Assembly (NCBI GenBank): GCA_031841125.1
Contig: CM063114.1
Coordinates: 36,725,574-36,789,573 of the forward strand
Source: Acanthococcus lagerstroemiae
Taxonomy: Eukaryota; Arthropoda; Insecta; Hemiptera; Eriococcidae
Length of the DNA stretch: 64,000 bases
Direction of reading: 5' to 3'
Shown here: piece by piece, positions 35,000-46,607 of the stretch
How the letters are laid out: each line of letters opens with the position of its first letter
Position numbering within the stretch: position 1 is the stretch's first letter
Notes under the pieces: model-generated
Told to the model about the DNA's origin: nothing
Databases searched by the model: none
Seen by the model: the letters and a program-made list of their open reading frames with translations, nothing else
Position numbers and translations under genes: made by a program

Positions 35000-37900
35000 A
35001 TGTCCGAACAAATTAATATCAGTAAAACCCGAAAAGAAAACGTATCACGATTTCAATAAAGATAGAAAAGATGAAATTTTAAGGACATGACGGATTTTGG
35101 TGTGCTTAAAACAAATCCTCAGCAGCCAACTAACGCAGCTTAAAGGTCACACAACGTAATCAGACGGGTCTACTCAGACATAAATTCCGGATATTTCGAG
35201 ACACAAACAGGACGAAGAAACCGGGGCCAGCGTTTTCCATTCGCTCGAGGTTTAAATTATTCAGGTTTAATTTTCGCTTCTCCTTCGCCGTCTAACTAAA
35301 TGCAAGAGAGAAAAAACCCGCAAGCACCTCAAGGACAATGAAAAATTCGAGCTAAAGGTCACATAAATTCATGAATGACTCGAGTTATACAATAGAACAT
35401 AGGCACAAATCTGAAGGGAAACAAGCTTCCAGGTTTTCCTAATCTAATCATTTTTATGAAGTACCCAGACGGCGATGTGTGTTTATTATATTCGACATTT
35501 TTTTTTTTTTTTTAAATAGTTCGCACAGTACATGGACCGCAAATACTGTAACGCAATACTCCCTTCAAAATGTCACAGTCGACTGATTCGCAATGGTCGA
35601 TAAAAACATCTTGGCGCAATCGTATAGGCACAAATTTACATTTTACTAATTAAGAGAAAATCTTACCGGCTGTTGAAATATTTGTCCACGTCGGGTCGGG
35701 ATCCCTCGACAATTGAGCACGAGTTCAATAAATATGAGGAAAACGGTAAGTTTAATATCACAATCCACCTCCAAAAGTGCGAGTATTTTTCACTAATTCG
35801 AACGACGAAAATCGATGGATGAAAAGGCGCCAAAAGATAAATAGACGAAACCCGAAACAGCGAAAAATAGAAAAGCAAAATATCTCAGAGATTACAACTG
35901 CGAAACTAACGCACCGAACTTAAATCAAATATTAACTTCGTTGAGGATAAACCGACTGAAATAAAGTTACCGTTCCTCGATGAGATTTATCCGGGTAAAT
36001 CGGAAGCCCGTGGTCAACCGGTTTGTTATAGTCGATTCTACGGGGATTCTTTAGCAAACCTTAAACTATAAACCTTGAGAACCAGTATATTTCTTTCGCA
36101 AAACGAAGGAAATATTTCTAATTTCCCCCTCCCCCCACTCCCAGACGACTATTCTATATATTCCGGATTCACATTTGTCGGCATCGTGTGTGTACAGCCG
36201 TTTATTATAATATTTTAATGTCATTATTCTGATCGATCCCGATGACTAAGAAGGAAAGGACCGATGGAAATGCTTTCTACGTCACGCCGGTGATATGGAA
36301 TTTTCAGGCACTGACGATTTTTTTTGTATTTTTGTTTTTTGTTTTCCAATAGACATTCGTCAACAGCGTACTCGAGATAGATAATGGAATATTTATCTCA
36401 GGGGTCGGCAGGAGGGAATATTTTCAAATCATATTACAAAAAAACAAACAAAAAAAACCCCTCAAATGTATTGTATCTCGGGTACTGCAGTACACAGTCG
36501 TAATTACTAGTGCAAGTAATGACGACTTACTTTCAAATACACGATCTGATCGGTAATTTTCTTCGCGGAAATGTACCAGTACGTTTTACATACGGTTAAA
36601 AAACACGTGTAATAATAATTAATACGGTAACGAGCGCCGGAATCGGAGGCAGAAGTGATTATATCTAGTCGATATTTAACGATTTTAATCCGCTGACATT
36701 TTCCACCGAGAGAATGGAGAAATACAGCGTGTCACAGCTTTGGAAAACAAGCTAAAAAGACGTTGGAGAACTCGTCGATACGAACAAGAAACTTTTAGCA
36801 CATATTCGGGTGTATTCCGATTAATTTAGCCCAAAAAATGCATCAATTCGGAGAAAATCGAAGTTGATTTTTTCACCTAAGTCGGTCACCGTCCCGATGA
36901 AAGAACAAGAAGACCTCGCTCCTCCGAACAAATATTTGGTTAACTAATTTGAGACTCTTGGATTGGGAACGGGATTCAGAGTTTTGATACTTGAAAAAAA
37001 AACACAATATTTTATCCCTTATGCATTGAAATTTTTTCCAGATTTCAATAAGAATGCAATTCCTATCAAGCGCTAAATAATTTGGCTCCGTAATTTGGGT
37101 TGATGGCCCCGGAGTGCGGCTCCAAAAGGTATACAAACAGAACTGGAGATAAAGGTTTATTTATACATAATTTGGAGGTTGCTAGATTCGATATTATAAG
37201 GGTAGTTTTTGCATCCGATGCCTCGGATACCACCAAAGAAGATGGGACAAATGAATTCTCCATTCATGTGTTTTCAAGATCACTGAACTCGATTCTTGAA
37301 CTGATTACAGTATCTGACTTATCTGGAGGCATCAGGAGTGAAAACCAAACGACATTTCTTTTTGAGACTGTTAATTAGTAGATACAACAATTTCTCGGAA
37401 AATTATTTATTGGTTTTAACCGCTACTGGTGGCATTGGATGGTCGAAAATCACGAAAATTGATCATCTTTGTATTTTGATGTAATTTTATTTTTGTACCC
37501 CAGCTTTAGATCACGCTTTTCTAAAGAAAAACTGGCTGCAATGATCTCTAGATTTTTTTTTCTCAAAAAATTATGTGTACGTATTTCATGTTCCCAGGCC
37601 AGGAAAAAAAACAAATTTTTTTAACTACCGTTCGGTTTTCTAATTCTTTTTATTACCGATTTTCTCGTGAAGAATGCTATGTCAAATTTTAAAATGGGAG
37701 CCAATTTAGGGACTTCGAGAACGAATTATTTTCTAATACAGCTCATTTTCCATAGGTAATTTTCAAAAATCAGACAATTTTGGTAGGGCTATTTGTACGC
37801 TCAAAAATATAGCATGCGTCTGGTAGGGGCCACTTGAAAGAAAATCAGACGGTATTAATTCAGTCATACGGATTTGGGTTACTGTTTTTCTTTTTCCAAT

Positions 37901-39780
37901 AGCCAGAGCTTAGCGGAGGCCCTTTTTGGAAGGGGGCAGCCAGCAATTATCGGCCTGCTGCCTGTAAAATCCGCCACTGCTGATTTAGAAGATCAGCCAA
38001 AAAGAACGAGCCGGTGAATCCGAGCAATTGTGGTTGTCTGAATCGCACAATATACACGAGTAGGAAGGGCGGGATAGGGAGGGGGTTGAAAACAAAATGT
38101 AACTTGCCACTAATTTTCTTCTCATACAAAATAGCCTGCAGTGGGACTAATTCGTATTTTTCTCTTGCCGGCTACTTTCGATATAGGCTAGCTCGCGATA
38201 CTATGTTGTAACAATTTTCGAACGAAACCAGTTAGTTTCAAAATAAAACTCAATTAACGAAAAATATCGGAGTCGAGAAATCTACACCCGTTCCAAAATA
38301 TTTCATCAACGTACCCGACATTGAAAACTACCTTCTCCCCTGTGGCTCTGAGTGCGAAGCTGAGAAAATCAGCCCTTAGGCAGAGTAATTTTATCCGCGC
38401 CGACTGACTGACAGACTGATATTATAATTAACTGGTCTGCACAGAAAAAGCAAGCTCACGCAGTCACACGTACGAAGGAAACCTATCGATTGCATCTTAA
38501 TATGTTAATGTACCACAAAAGCGAGTAATCCGGACTGTACAGTTCATCAACCTCATAAAATTGAATAAATCTACGAAATTTTCCAGTGACTAGGGGAATG
38601 ACCAAGAATTTCAAGGGTGCTGAATACGTTTCGAACGTCTACATTTCAGGAAACGAGCAACAGAATATTTTAATACTAAACCTGGGAAAATAAAATCCAA
38701 AATCGTTTTCAAAAAAATGTTTGGAGACACGTTTTCATACACTGAAATGGAAAAACGAAAAGACTTATGCGTAAAATTTTTTTAGTAGCAACATTCTATA
38801 TCATTGGATGCGAAACATTCAATATTATTTAAATCTAAACATTGTACCCAAAAGTTATGTCGAAGTCAAGTTCTTCAAAACCTAAGAAATAATACTATCT
38901 CGAATCTGTAAATCTTTTCCTACTTTTCTATTCCCTTTCCCTTCCCCGACATTCCTCAATTTTCCTGATACCTGCTAATCAATGTCAAAATGAAATTTCA
39001 TGACTCCCGAGACCCAAGAAAGGATACTCACCCATCTTACAACAGTACATCTTTTCGAGTTACAGCTCCCATTCGCTGCCTTCCTAACATTCTATTTTCA
39101 TGACAACTGTAAAGCAATATCGCAACCAAATTTTGCGACCCCTACACAAGAAACGATACCTATCTCGAAACTATAACTTTTTCTCCATTTTCAGTCCTCC
39201 ACTCCAGGTGCCACAGTTTTTATCGTGGCTAAAAATCAAAGTTGGAAACCAAATTCTACGACCCAGAGAACTTGGGAAACGCAACCCATATTGCAGTTAG
39301 CTTGATTTTAGACCCTCACCTTCCCTAAGGAGGGCCCAAATTTCAAGATATCGATGTATTGGCTTTTTTCGTACTTGTGTTTTAAAAATGTGCTTATCAA
39401 AGTTTTCAGAAGTTAGAAGAACATGAAAAATAAAATACTATTTATGTGGTGCTAGGACGCGCAGGGGGGGGGGAGAGGAGGACTTGGAAAAAATTCCAGG
39501 GATTGGTAAGTAAGCATGTTCGAAAGGAGCTTACACAACTAATCACAAAATTGGTGATTCCGAAAGAATTACCACAATTCTACACGGACCCTCATAAGGC
39601 CCGTATTAATGATTAGCACTGAAAAGTGTCTCACTCCTTTCTGAAATTTCTGGGGTGGTTACGAAAGAATGTACGAGAACAACTACGTAAGATTTCAAGA
39701 AAAATAATGCCTGTTAGTTTTAAACATTTTTTTTTTAAATTTCGCAACATTTTGTGAAAAACTGATTTAGGCTATGTCCC
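35000..39780. other. No recognisable gene; mixed low-complexity and unique DNA
   Basis: The 35.2-36.9 kb part contains more CpG than its neighbours and could be regulatory, but this is only a compositional remark. The open frame at 37,103-37,378 has fairly balanced composition but no domain and no splice sites. No transposon ends were found. Confidence 0.3.
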
Positions 39781-39895
39781 CTATCAAAAATATAGCAACA
39801 CATAGATTTCCTAGTTTTTTTCAGAAATTCGCGGGACAAGGACCGATAACCACCCAGATTTCCAGGGGACAATACAGGGCAATATTAGCATTTTG

Positions 39896-39980
39896 TATGC
39901 TTTTATTACTGGGTGTACTTGAGCGAAAACCGTAACGCTCCCCTCGTAATGCTCCCCCGAGATGAATTCAGTGGTTGACA
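39896..39980 (+). repeat. Empty-site copy of the repeat split at 40,357-40,914
   Basis: ATGCTTTTATTACTGGGTG followed by ACTTGAGCGAAAACCGTAAC is uninterrupted here. The same sequence recurs around the 558-bp element: ATGCTTTTACT just left of it and GTTACTGGGT-TACTTGAGCG just right of it. This copy therefore shows the pre-insertion state. Confidence 0.75.
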
Positions 39981-40356
39981 TGCCATGTAAGTTTATTTTT
40001 AGCATTTCTCAACTTTTTCCTGATTTTTCCCGATTCACTCCTCAATTTTTTTCTCAATGAGTAAGCCTACTGGTTGGAAGTTCATTAATACCTAAGTGTT
40101 GTCACTCACTTTTTTTTTTCTTTCTTCAATTTCTAGTACCGTAATTTTCTACCAATTGGCAGTTCACAAAAATATTATATAGAACTAAACATAGGCACTA
40201 AACACCATGGTAAGTACTTCTAAACCACGCTATTTTATCAAGAGTTCATTTTTTGAAAATCCCCTGACTTTTCCCCGACTGAGAAAATTCCCTGATTTTC
40301 CCCTGATTTCCAGTTTTTCCAGGAAAGTGGCCACCCTGTTATAATATGCTTTTACT

Positions 40357-40914
40357 CAGGGATGTTTGTTTACACGTAGACAATATTTGTTTACATTTTG
40401 GTGTAAAGAAATGTAGACAATGTGTAGAAAGTAGACAAAAGTAAATAAGTGTAAACAATTCCAAAAATCTTAAAAAAAGCTAATAATATACGTGTAATCA
40501 GTTACTCACAAATTCACAATAATAAATACAAATTTAATTTCTTCGACTTACACAGTTAAGAGATTTCAGGTGGCTGCATGCCACTGACGCCCTTTGTTGA
40601 CATTTGTTTACATTTGTGTACACTTTACATTCATCTACACCATTTGTCTACATTACACTGTCTACGCAGATTTAAAAGGTAAAGAATCAAAACTCATATT
40701 TGCCATTTTACTTCAAGGGCACAAATAGGCAAAATACTGTACACGGGTGCAGGAATATCTTTGCTGCGCCTGTGAACGTGGAGTATGTTACACATGTACA
40801 GCAAAGATATTCCTACACTCGTGTACGGTATTTTGCCTATTTGCGCCCTTCAAGTAAAATGGCATGTGTGAGTTTTGATTCTTCACCCTTCATTTGTCTA
40901 TGCCAACATCCCTA
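40357..40914. mobile_element. 558-bp hAT-like foldback element
   Basis: The ends are CAGGGATGTT and, on the other strand, TAGGGATGTT. Both subterminal regions are packed with TGTAGACAAATGT-like words (about 40,365-40,460 and 40,600-40,670, 40,890-40,905). A long internal hairpin spans about 40,676-40,890, with arms sharing AATCAAAACTCA, CCATTTTACTTCAAGGGC, AAATAGGCAAAATACTGTAC and GGAATATCTTTGCTG blocks. The flanks both end in TTACT, a decayed 8-bp duplication, supported by the empty site at 39,896. It has no coding capacity. Confidence 0.75.
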
Positions 40915-42000
40915 CGTTACTGGGTATACTTGAGCGAAAACCGTAACGCTCCCCCCGACACGAATTCAGAGGATGACATTTACAGTCTGCAGCCGCGTTC
41001 GCGTTCATAGAAACTTCCATGAACATTAAAAAAATTATTTTTCCTAGATACATTGCTCCTGAATTATCAAACGCTATAATCAAATTTGGTGATCAAAGGT
41101 ATATCACTGGGGGGGGGGGGGGGTTAATGTCAACATCTACCTACTCAGCAACGCATGTATTTAGCAATAATAAAAGAAGAACAATAAAGCGAAAATTGTC
41201 AAGGGAAAGAAAAGTTTTCTTAGGGTGGAGGACAACCGTCCCCATTTGTCCACCTAATTACAGACCTATGGGGGCTCATGCAGACATTTACGCCAAACAC
41301 CCACTCGCTACTTTTGTTTTTCAATTTTCTAAATTTGCCTTCACTATAAGACAATAAGACACCAAAATTTTGAGGCCATCATAATACAAGTTAGTTCTTG
41401 TTTTTTGCCTTCTTTATCGAAAATTTGGATGTTTTCTTCTAAGGCTTTGTGTTACAACATCTCAGTGCACCCTTTCCGATATTTGAAAATAAATTAGTGG
41501 CGCCCTGAGACCGAATCAGAAAGCAACCTAATTTTTTAGCACCACTTTTCACATCATGTTTATTAGAAAATAAACGATAACTCAGACATCACATTTGAGC
41601 CACATCTGACTCTTATCTAGCTGAAAGCTGAGGTCACGATACTTCAATTCTTCGAATTACGCCACTCTGACTCCCGACTCTGATGAGACCGCCTCGAACT
41701 TTACAATGACTCTTGGAAGCGACTCTCAACTCATACGAGTCGTCTCTTGACTTTCCAAAGGCCCTGCTTGGCTTTCTTGAGTCGCTTCTGAAGGCTAAAA
41801 AACTCGTTCCCAAGTCCACCCTTTCTCTAGAGCCTTCGGCTCCGACTAACTTTGAGTAACTGGGTGCCTCCGAAACACCAGTTGCTGGCTTCGGCTCCAC
41901 AGCCCGGGAACTAGCGCTTGACAGAAAACACTTGCTACCACAGAGTATCTAGAAATGTCAGTCCAGCCAAGAAACAATCTGCTCAGTTCAAACGTGGAGC

Positions 42001-42182
42001 CAGAGCCGCAGTTACGGGGGGAGGGGTTTTACACTTTCAATATTGCTGGAAAAGTCGGCACTCGGTAAATTCTATAGTAGCAGCCAACGTTGAGAAAGTA
42101 AGGACTATTTATGTTTGTATTTGGTCGATATTTTTGTATTCTACACCCTCCCTATTCCTTAAAAAAAATAGCTATGGCCCTG
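42001..42182. mobile_element. Possible 182-bp MITE
   Basis: The left end is CAGAGCCGCAGTTA followed by G-rich sequence, and the right end on the other strand is CAGGGCCATAGCTA. The resemblance is partial (about 10 of 14) and the flanks do not match, so support is modest. Confidence 0.4.
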
Positions 42183-42861
42183 CAGAGGATTTAGAATAGA
42201 TCTAGAATAGAAAACATCAACATTTGAAGTGCAACTTCATTTAGAATATTACTCGAAACTGGCATAATTTTTAAATCAAACACTTCAGAGGTCGATGTTC
42301 GATTTCAAAACCACCCAGAACCTATAACAAGTTCAGTGCGGTCTTCACGCCTCTGGAGAAAGAAAAAGACTCACGAATTAAGTGCTGAAATATGTAAGCC
42401 ACAAGATTCATAGCACTTTGCCATTTCCAATTGATTATCATAGCGAAACAACAAAGATCAAGGACCCAACAACTAAGACTTGTACATTAACATGTAATAT
42501 AATCACGTTACAAGTAATCGCGTGTATCGATATGCGCGATCCATAAAATGATAATTCAAGTTCAACTTTCCGGTTTTGATTCACATTACTTACACAAAGC
42601 ATACGAGCCGACAATTCCAACACAGTGCAAATGTCAAATTTCGAAAAAAGCTGCAACAGATGGAGAATCCAGAAGTCGCTGAGATAAAATTCGAAGTCAT
42701 GTATTTACAAGCCCGGTGTAGAACGGGGGAAAGGAGGGCGATCTAAAAATTGATTCAAGAATTTTGTCGCGCATTTCGCCAGTGGGTCATGTGTTTTTCC
42801 AGTCGATAAAATTTTCGAATTCGCGGGCTGAAATATGATTTAGTGAATCCTATTTATCCAG

Positions 42862-43494
42862 CCAACGCCACCAATTCATATAATTCGCCGTCAACCTGTC
42901 ATACGCATGTTTGGATAGGTCGAGTGACCCTCGAGCTCGTAAACCGGTCAGAATGTTTGGAAATTGAAAAAATGAATACGAAGCGCCGACAGCATTGCAG
43001 GTGGGTTCGGTATACGGAGCCAGGGGCGATTAAAAAACTGTTCTATCAAATTTCCAACAGAGTGGAAAAGTTGTTCAGAGTGTACTTCAGTGTATATTCA
43101 AAATCCTGTTACAACGTTCAACTTTCTCCGTTACACCCAGTGGTTTTTATTACTCTCTTTTTTTCCCACATCCGTCTGCAATTTTCAGCTATATGTTGAT
43201 GACCCTGAAACCCCCGATTGAGACGATTCAAGATATTACTATTCTATGTAGCAAAACGATCACCGACATGCAAGCAAAAAACTTACCACTCAGGAGTCCG
43301 GGCGAATTCTTTGGAGAATTTTTCTTAAATATACGCGAACTAGAATCTTTGGTAATATTAGGTGCAAGTTACAATTTAATCGTAAATTGTAACTCAAAAT
43401 TTTGATCTAACATCTATTTCAGTCAGTCATCGAATGCGTCACACTTTCATCGGAACTCTCCACCATGATAACGGTCGTTGGAGTATCTTCCTGA
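42862..43494 (+). CDS. Candidate C-terminal exons of an unrecognised gene
   Basis: Three plus-strand exons fit together. Exon 1 (start uncertain, about 42,862, to 43,000) reads through VTLELVNRSECLEIEKMNTK and ends in phase 2 at CAG/GTGGGT. Intron 1 (43,001-43,188) ends in a long pyrimidine tract and TTTTCAG. Exon 2 (43,189-43,351) reads MLMTLKPPIETIQDITILCS, then LRSPGEFFGEFF and NIRELESL, and ends at TTG/GTAATA in phase 0. Intron 2 (43,352-43,422) ends ATTTCAG. Exon 3 (43,423-43,494) reads SVIECVTLSSELSTM and stops at TGA. AATAAA follows at 43,504. I recognise no domain. Exon joins are inferred from signals only, and such matches can arise by chance. Confidence 0.35.
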
Positions 43495-43554
43495 AACAAA
43501 AATAATAAAATTCGTATTAAAACGGGGTTCATTAATATATAACGTGTTCACTAA

Positions 43555-43800
43555 TGACGGAAACCAAAATTGGGGGACTATTGGGGACCTTAGGGGATTC
43601 ATTATCTGATGCTAGGGGACTTTTTACAGTTTTGCAAGGTTGATTACTTTCATGGGAAAATGCATCACATTCGCTATTAATTTGAAAAAGTGCTATTCAA
43701 ATTTTGGGGGGACTTTTGATCGGAATGAAGGACTTTTAGGAGATTGAGGGACCGTTCATCAAAATAACAGACTTCCGGGGGACTTAGCGGAAGGGTACAC
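43555..43800 (+). repeat. Degenerate GGGGACTTT-rich tract
   Basis: Words such as GGGGACTATT, GGGGACCTTAGG, GGGGACTTTTT and GGGGGACTTAG recur over about 250 bp just past the candidate polyadenylation signal. It is probably a decayed minisatellite. Confidence 0.4.
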
Positions 43801-44269
43801 ATCATTTAATCACGGCGATATATAGACCTGTAATGAAAGTCAAGTGGTGACATTATTTGATTTATTAAAAAGGGACATTCAATTTACTTCTTAGTTCTCA
43901 GTCTATGGTCTTATTTCATAATAGGAAAGTTCTTCTGCAAAAGGAACCGTTAAAAATTGTTGAGGTAAAAGAGTGACGGATCTATGAAGTTTGGTCCATA
44001 TTTTGGTCAAGCAAAAAAAAGTTTCGTCGGATCGAAGGTTACAAATTTAGGCAAAATTTTTACTTGACTAGGAAACAATAAAAAAGGTTTCTAGTCAGTC
44101 TAAAATATTATAAGTTGACAGGATTTAAAATTATCTCTCCTTACTCTGGGGTGAGGTATGTATTTTCGTATGCCCTCCCTATTTGGGTCGTTTTAAAAGT
44201 TTAAATATGATGTTAGTAATTTTTGAATATCGAAGTTGATTTACAGGAGATAGTTCTATTAATCCAATT

Positions 44270-44532
44270 TTGGAGTTACTGCTTCGATACAACAAGAATC
44301 GAATCAGATTCAGCTCTTTTTTTTCTAATTTGCTCTGCACCGGAGTCCTAGAATCCGCTCTTTCGAGCATTACTTCCGAGACGTCGGGGAAGGCTGTTAG
44401 GGCTGTCTTAGCCCTCTTCCCTTTTGGCCGAAAAAACGGCCTAGGTCGAAAATTCTGGCGAGTTGCTACGTGGGATCGAACTAGGGACCTCCGGATTCTG
44501 AGACTCTCGGCCAACCAGACCTCTGAATGAGA
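44270..44532 (-). ncRNA. tRNA-derived SINE candidate
   Basis: On the minus strand, TGGTTGGCCGAGAGTCTCAG resembles the start of a tRNA with an A box, and GGTCCCTAGTTCGATCCC, 20-30 bases further, contains a B box (GTTCGATCC). The T stem is imperfect, so this is not a functional tRNA. About 190 bases of unrelated body follow, ending in an A-rich stretch, as in a SINE. Pol III promoters of this type drive SINE transcription. No second copy exists in this window to fix the ends. Confidence 0.5.
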
Positions 44533-44588
44533 TTTAGCTGGGATAAAAACTGATTAATCCATCCCTTGTTGAAAAATTATTTATTTAG

Positions 44589-45406
44589 GCTTCCAACACA
44601 ACGCCTTTCCAGAAGACATACCTGAACTCCAAGCATTTCAAAAGAAATATGTGATTGATGAGTATCCCAACATATATCCAAAACTTGAATTCTTTGCTTT
44701 ATTACAGGTTAAGAACCTTTGTCGAAAAAGTCAAAACTCACTCTGTGAGTTACTCATAGAAAAGGGAGAGAATACGGGGCACGTGTTTCGTCTGTTTGAT
44801 CGAGTTAAAACATTGTAAGAATTTCGGTTTATTGAAACAGCTTTAGAGAGCAGCGTTATGAAATTTCGAAAAAAATAAACTTTTCCACTAGTAGTACATA
44901 AAGACCATCCTAACGTGCATCTCTTTCTATTCATCTATCAATATTTCTTTTTCTTATCTTTCTTTTAAAAAACTATACAGGTTCCCTCCTGTGTTGCTGA
45001 CTCAAAACTTGCAAAGGTGCCATAAATTAGGGAAAAGTTCGCTAAAAATCGGCAGGATATGTTAATCTCTTAAAAAGGTACCAGAAAAGGGTTAAATTCT
45101 CTGAAAAATATGAACTGTAGAAAGTTGCTAATAAAAAGTGTCAAATTTAAAAATTATTAAATTACAAGCAGTGACTTTTTCTGAAAAAAGTGCTAATTAC
45201 TCGGGAAAGTTGCCAAACTCCCAAGTTGCTAATTAGGCAACACTTGTTCTGTCCCTTGACTTTTTCTTCCTCAGCCCTTCACGTACGTGGGATTTAAAAG
45301 GAAAACGTTCAATATTTTCGGGCCAGTCAACAGTTGTAATAACCGTTATAATTATTCATTAGTTGTAAACAGATCGGCTATAATATCACTATCACTTCAA
45401 ATTTGA
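44589..45406 (+). CDS. Candidate exons of a second unrecognised gene
   Basis: Exon 1 (44,589-44,707) follows an acceptor TTATTTAG, starts with two bases completing a codon, reads FQHNAFPEDIPELQAFQKKY then VIDEYPNIYPKLEFFALLQ, and ends in phase 0 at CAG/GTTAAG. Exon 2 (45,275-45,406) follows a strong pyrimidine tract and TCAG, starts in phase 0 and reads PFTYVGFKRKTFNIFGPVN to a TGA stop. The intron holds a small MITE-like insert (44,992-45,242). I recognise no family and find no upstream exon that matches in phase; no AATAAA is close to the stop. It may be chance. Confidence 0.28.
44992..45242. mobile_element. Possible TGTTGC-ended MITE
   Basis: The left end is TGTTGCTGACTCAAAACTTG and the right end on the other strand TGTTGCCTAATTAGCAACTT. 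The inverted match is loose beyond the first six bases. AAGTTGC/AAGTGCTAATTA-like words repeat inside. Confidence 0.35.
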
Positions 45407-45682
45407 TCAAAGGAAACAGGAAAATTCATATATTGAATCCCTGATTCAGTAACTGTTAAATATCTTCTCTGATATCTCCTCTCCCATCTCGGCCGACTAC
45501 CAAGATCTGAGAGCTGAAATTCCATTTGTTTGTGATACATGTGAAAGACACTCAGACATTTTCAAATTTTAATCCTTCTTTCTTCCTTCCCTTCCGCATG
45601 AGAAACCGTGAAAGAAAAAATAACTGAAAGAGAAAATGGAGAACTTGGCTCTACTATGGACTTCATTTTGCCAGCCTAAGGT

Positions 45683-46510
45683 CAACTGAGGACCTGACTT
45701 CCAAAACGCGCTTAGTCCAAAATCGAAAATCGAGTTTTAGCGCAGTCTAGTGGAGGAAGTCAAAAGGCATCTTTCAGAGTTGATTTCACGATTTTATCAC
45801 GACTTAGAGCCAGCTATACCTTTCTTTCGTTCTTTTTTATAATACTGACTTACTTGTTTTTTTTCAAATTTTACGAATGTAAGACTCTTACGAGGGGAAG
45901 TCATACTTGCTTTTTCCTGTTCGCCGGGTACAAGGATGTCTGAAGGGTGGAAGGAGGAGGGGAAATTGTTCATACGAGCCTCGTTTACCAGAATGGTCGT
46001 CTCTAAGCTGCATCTTCCGATTTTCAACAGTTTCCAGGTCAAGATGTACGAATTTTGACCTTTCACAAGTATTGATCTGCAAATGAGCTAAGTTGTTTTT
46101 TTCCTGTTCGCGGGGGGGGGGGGGTTGTGCGGTACAAGGATGTCTGGAGGGTGGAGGGAGGGGGGATATTGTTCACGTGAGCCTTGTTCACCGGAATGGT
46201 CGTCTCTAAGCTGTATCTTCCGATTTCCAACAGTTTCTAGGTCAAGACGTACGAATTTTGACCTTTCACAAGTATTGGTCTGCAAATGAGCTAAGTCCAC
46301 GACTTCCCTCACTTTGCACTCCCGTAGCTTAAAGACTGTTCGCATGCCAACCTTCATACTTGGGTGGGTATTACATTGACTCCTCCTCTTCCCATCCACG
46401 CAATTGAATCAGGGTTATTACTTATCGTTCGCGAGTCAGAATGTTTTTTTCAATTTTCCAACATTTCGTTTTTTGGACTAAGCACGTTTTGGAAGTCAGG
46501 TCCTCAACTG
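45683..46510. mobile_element. TIR element of 828 bp with internal duplication
   Basis: The ends are about 40 bp of inverted repeat with three mismatches. They share GAGGACCTGACTTCCAAAAC and GCTTAGTCCAAAA. An internal block TAAGTCCACGACTTCCC links it to the element at 24,060-24,563. A unit of 187 bp is tandemly duplicated inside (TTCCTGTTCG at 45,914 and 46,101, then TACAAGGATGTCTG and GGTCGTCTCTAAGCTG in both). It is non-coding; frames across it come from the duplication. Confidence 0.65.
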
Positions 46511-46607
46511 TATTCAATTTATCGACATTGGAACAGATCAGGGTAGGAAACTCCTCATTTTACGAGCCTATAACAAAGCGACTTTTTTTATAGTGCGGAC
46601 ATCTAAT

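Noticed and set aside
37103..37378. 91-codon plus-strand frame with balanced composition
   Set aside because: There is a stop just upstream, no domain, no donor or acceptor and no nearby polyadenylation signal; length is within chance expectation.
40198..40216. ACCATG directly followed by GTAAGTAC, like a start codon next to a donor
   Set aside because: It lies in a probable decayed element, and no downstream exon could be identified.
41634..41900. Minus-strand 88-codon frame
   Set aside because: It lies in a region of repeated GACTC and GGCTCCGAC words; the frame reflects the repeat and not a gene.
44270..44530. Plus-strand frame with WDRTRDLRILRLSANQ peptide
   Set aside because: This is the reverse of a tRNA-like sequence, a known source of false protein calls.
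44440..44530. A functional tRNA gene
   Set aside because: The B box is present but the T stem and acceptor stem do not pair properly, and unrelated sequence follows directly.
46088..46399. Minus-strand 103-codon frame and its relative at 45,797-46,082
   Set aside because: Similarity between the frames is due to the 187-bp tandem duplication inside a transposon.
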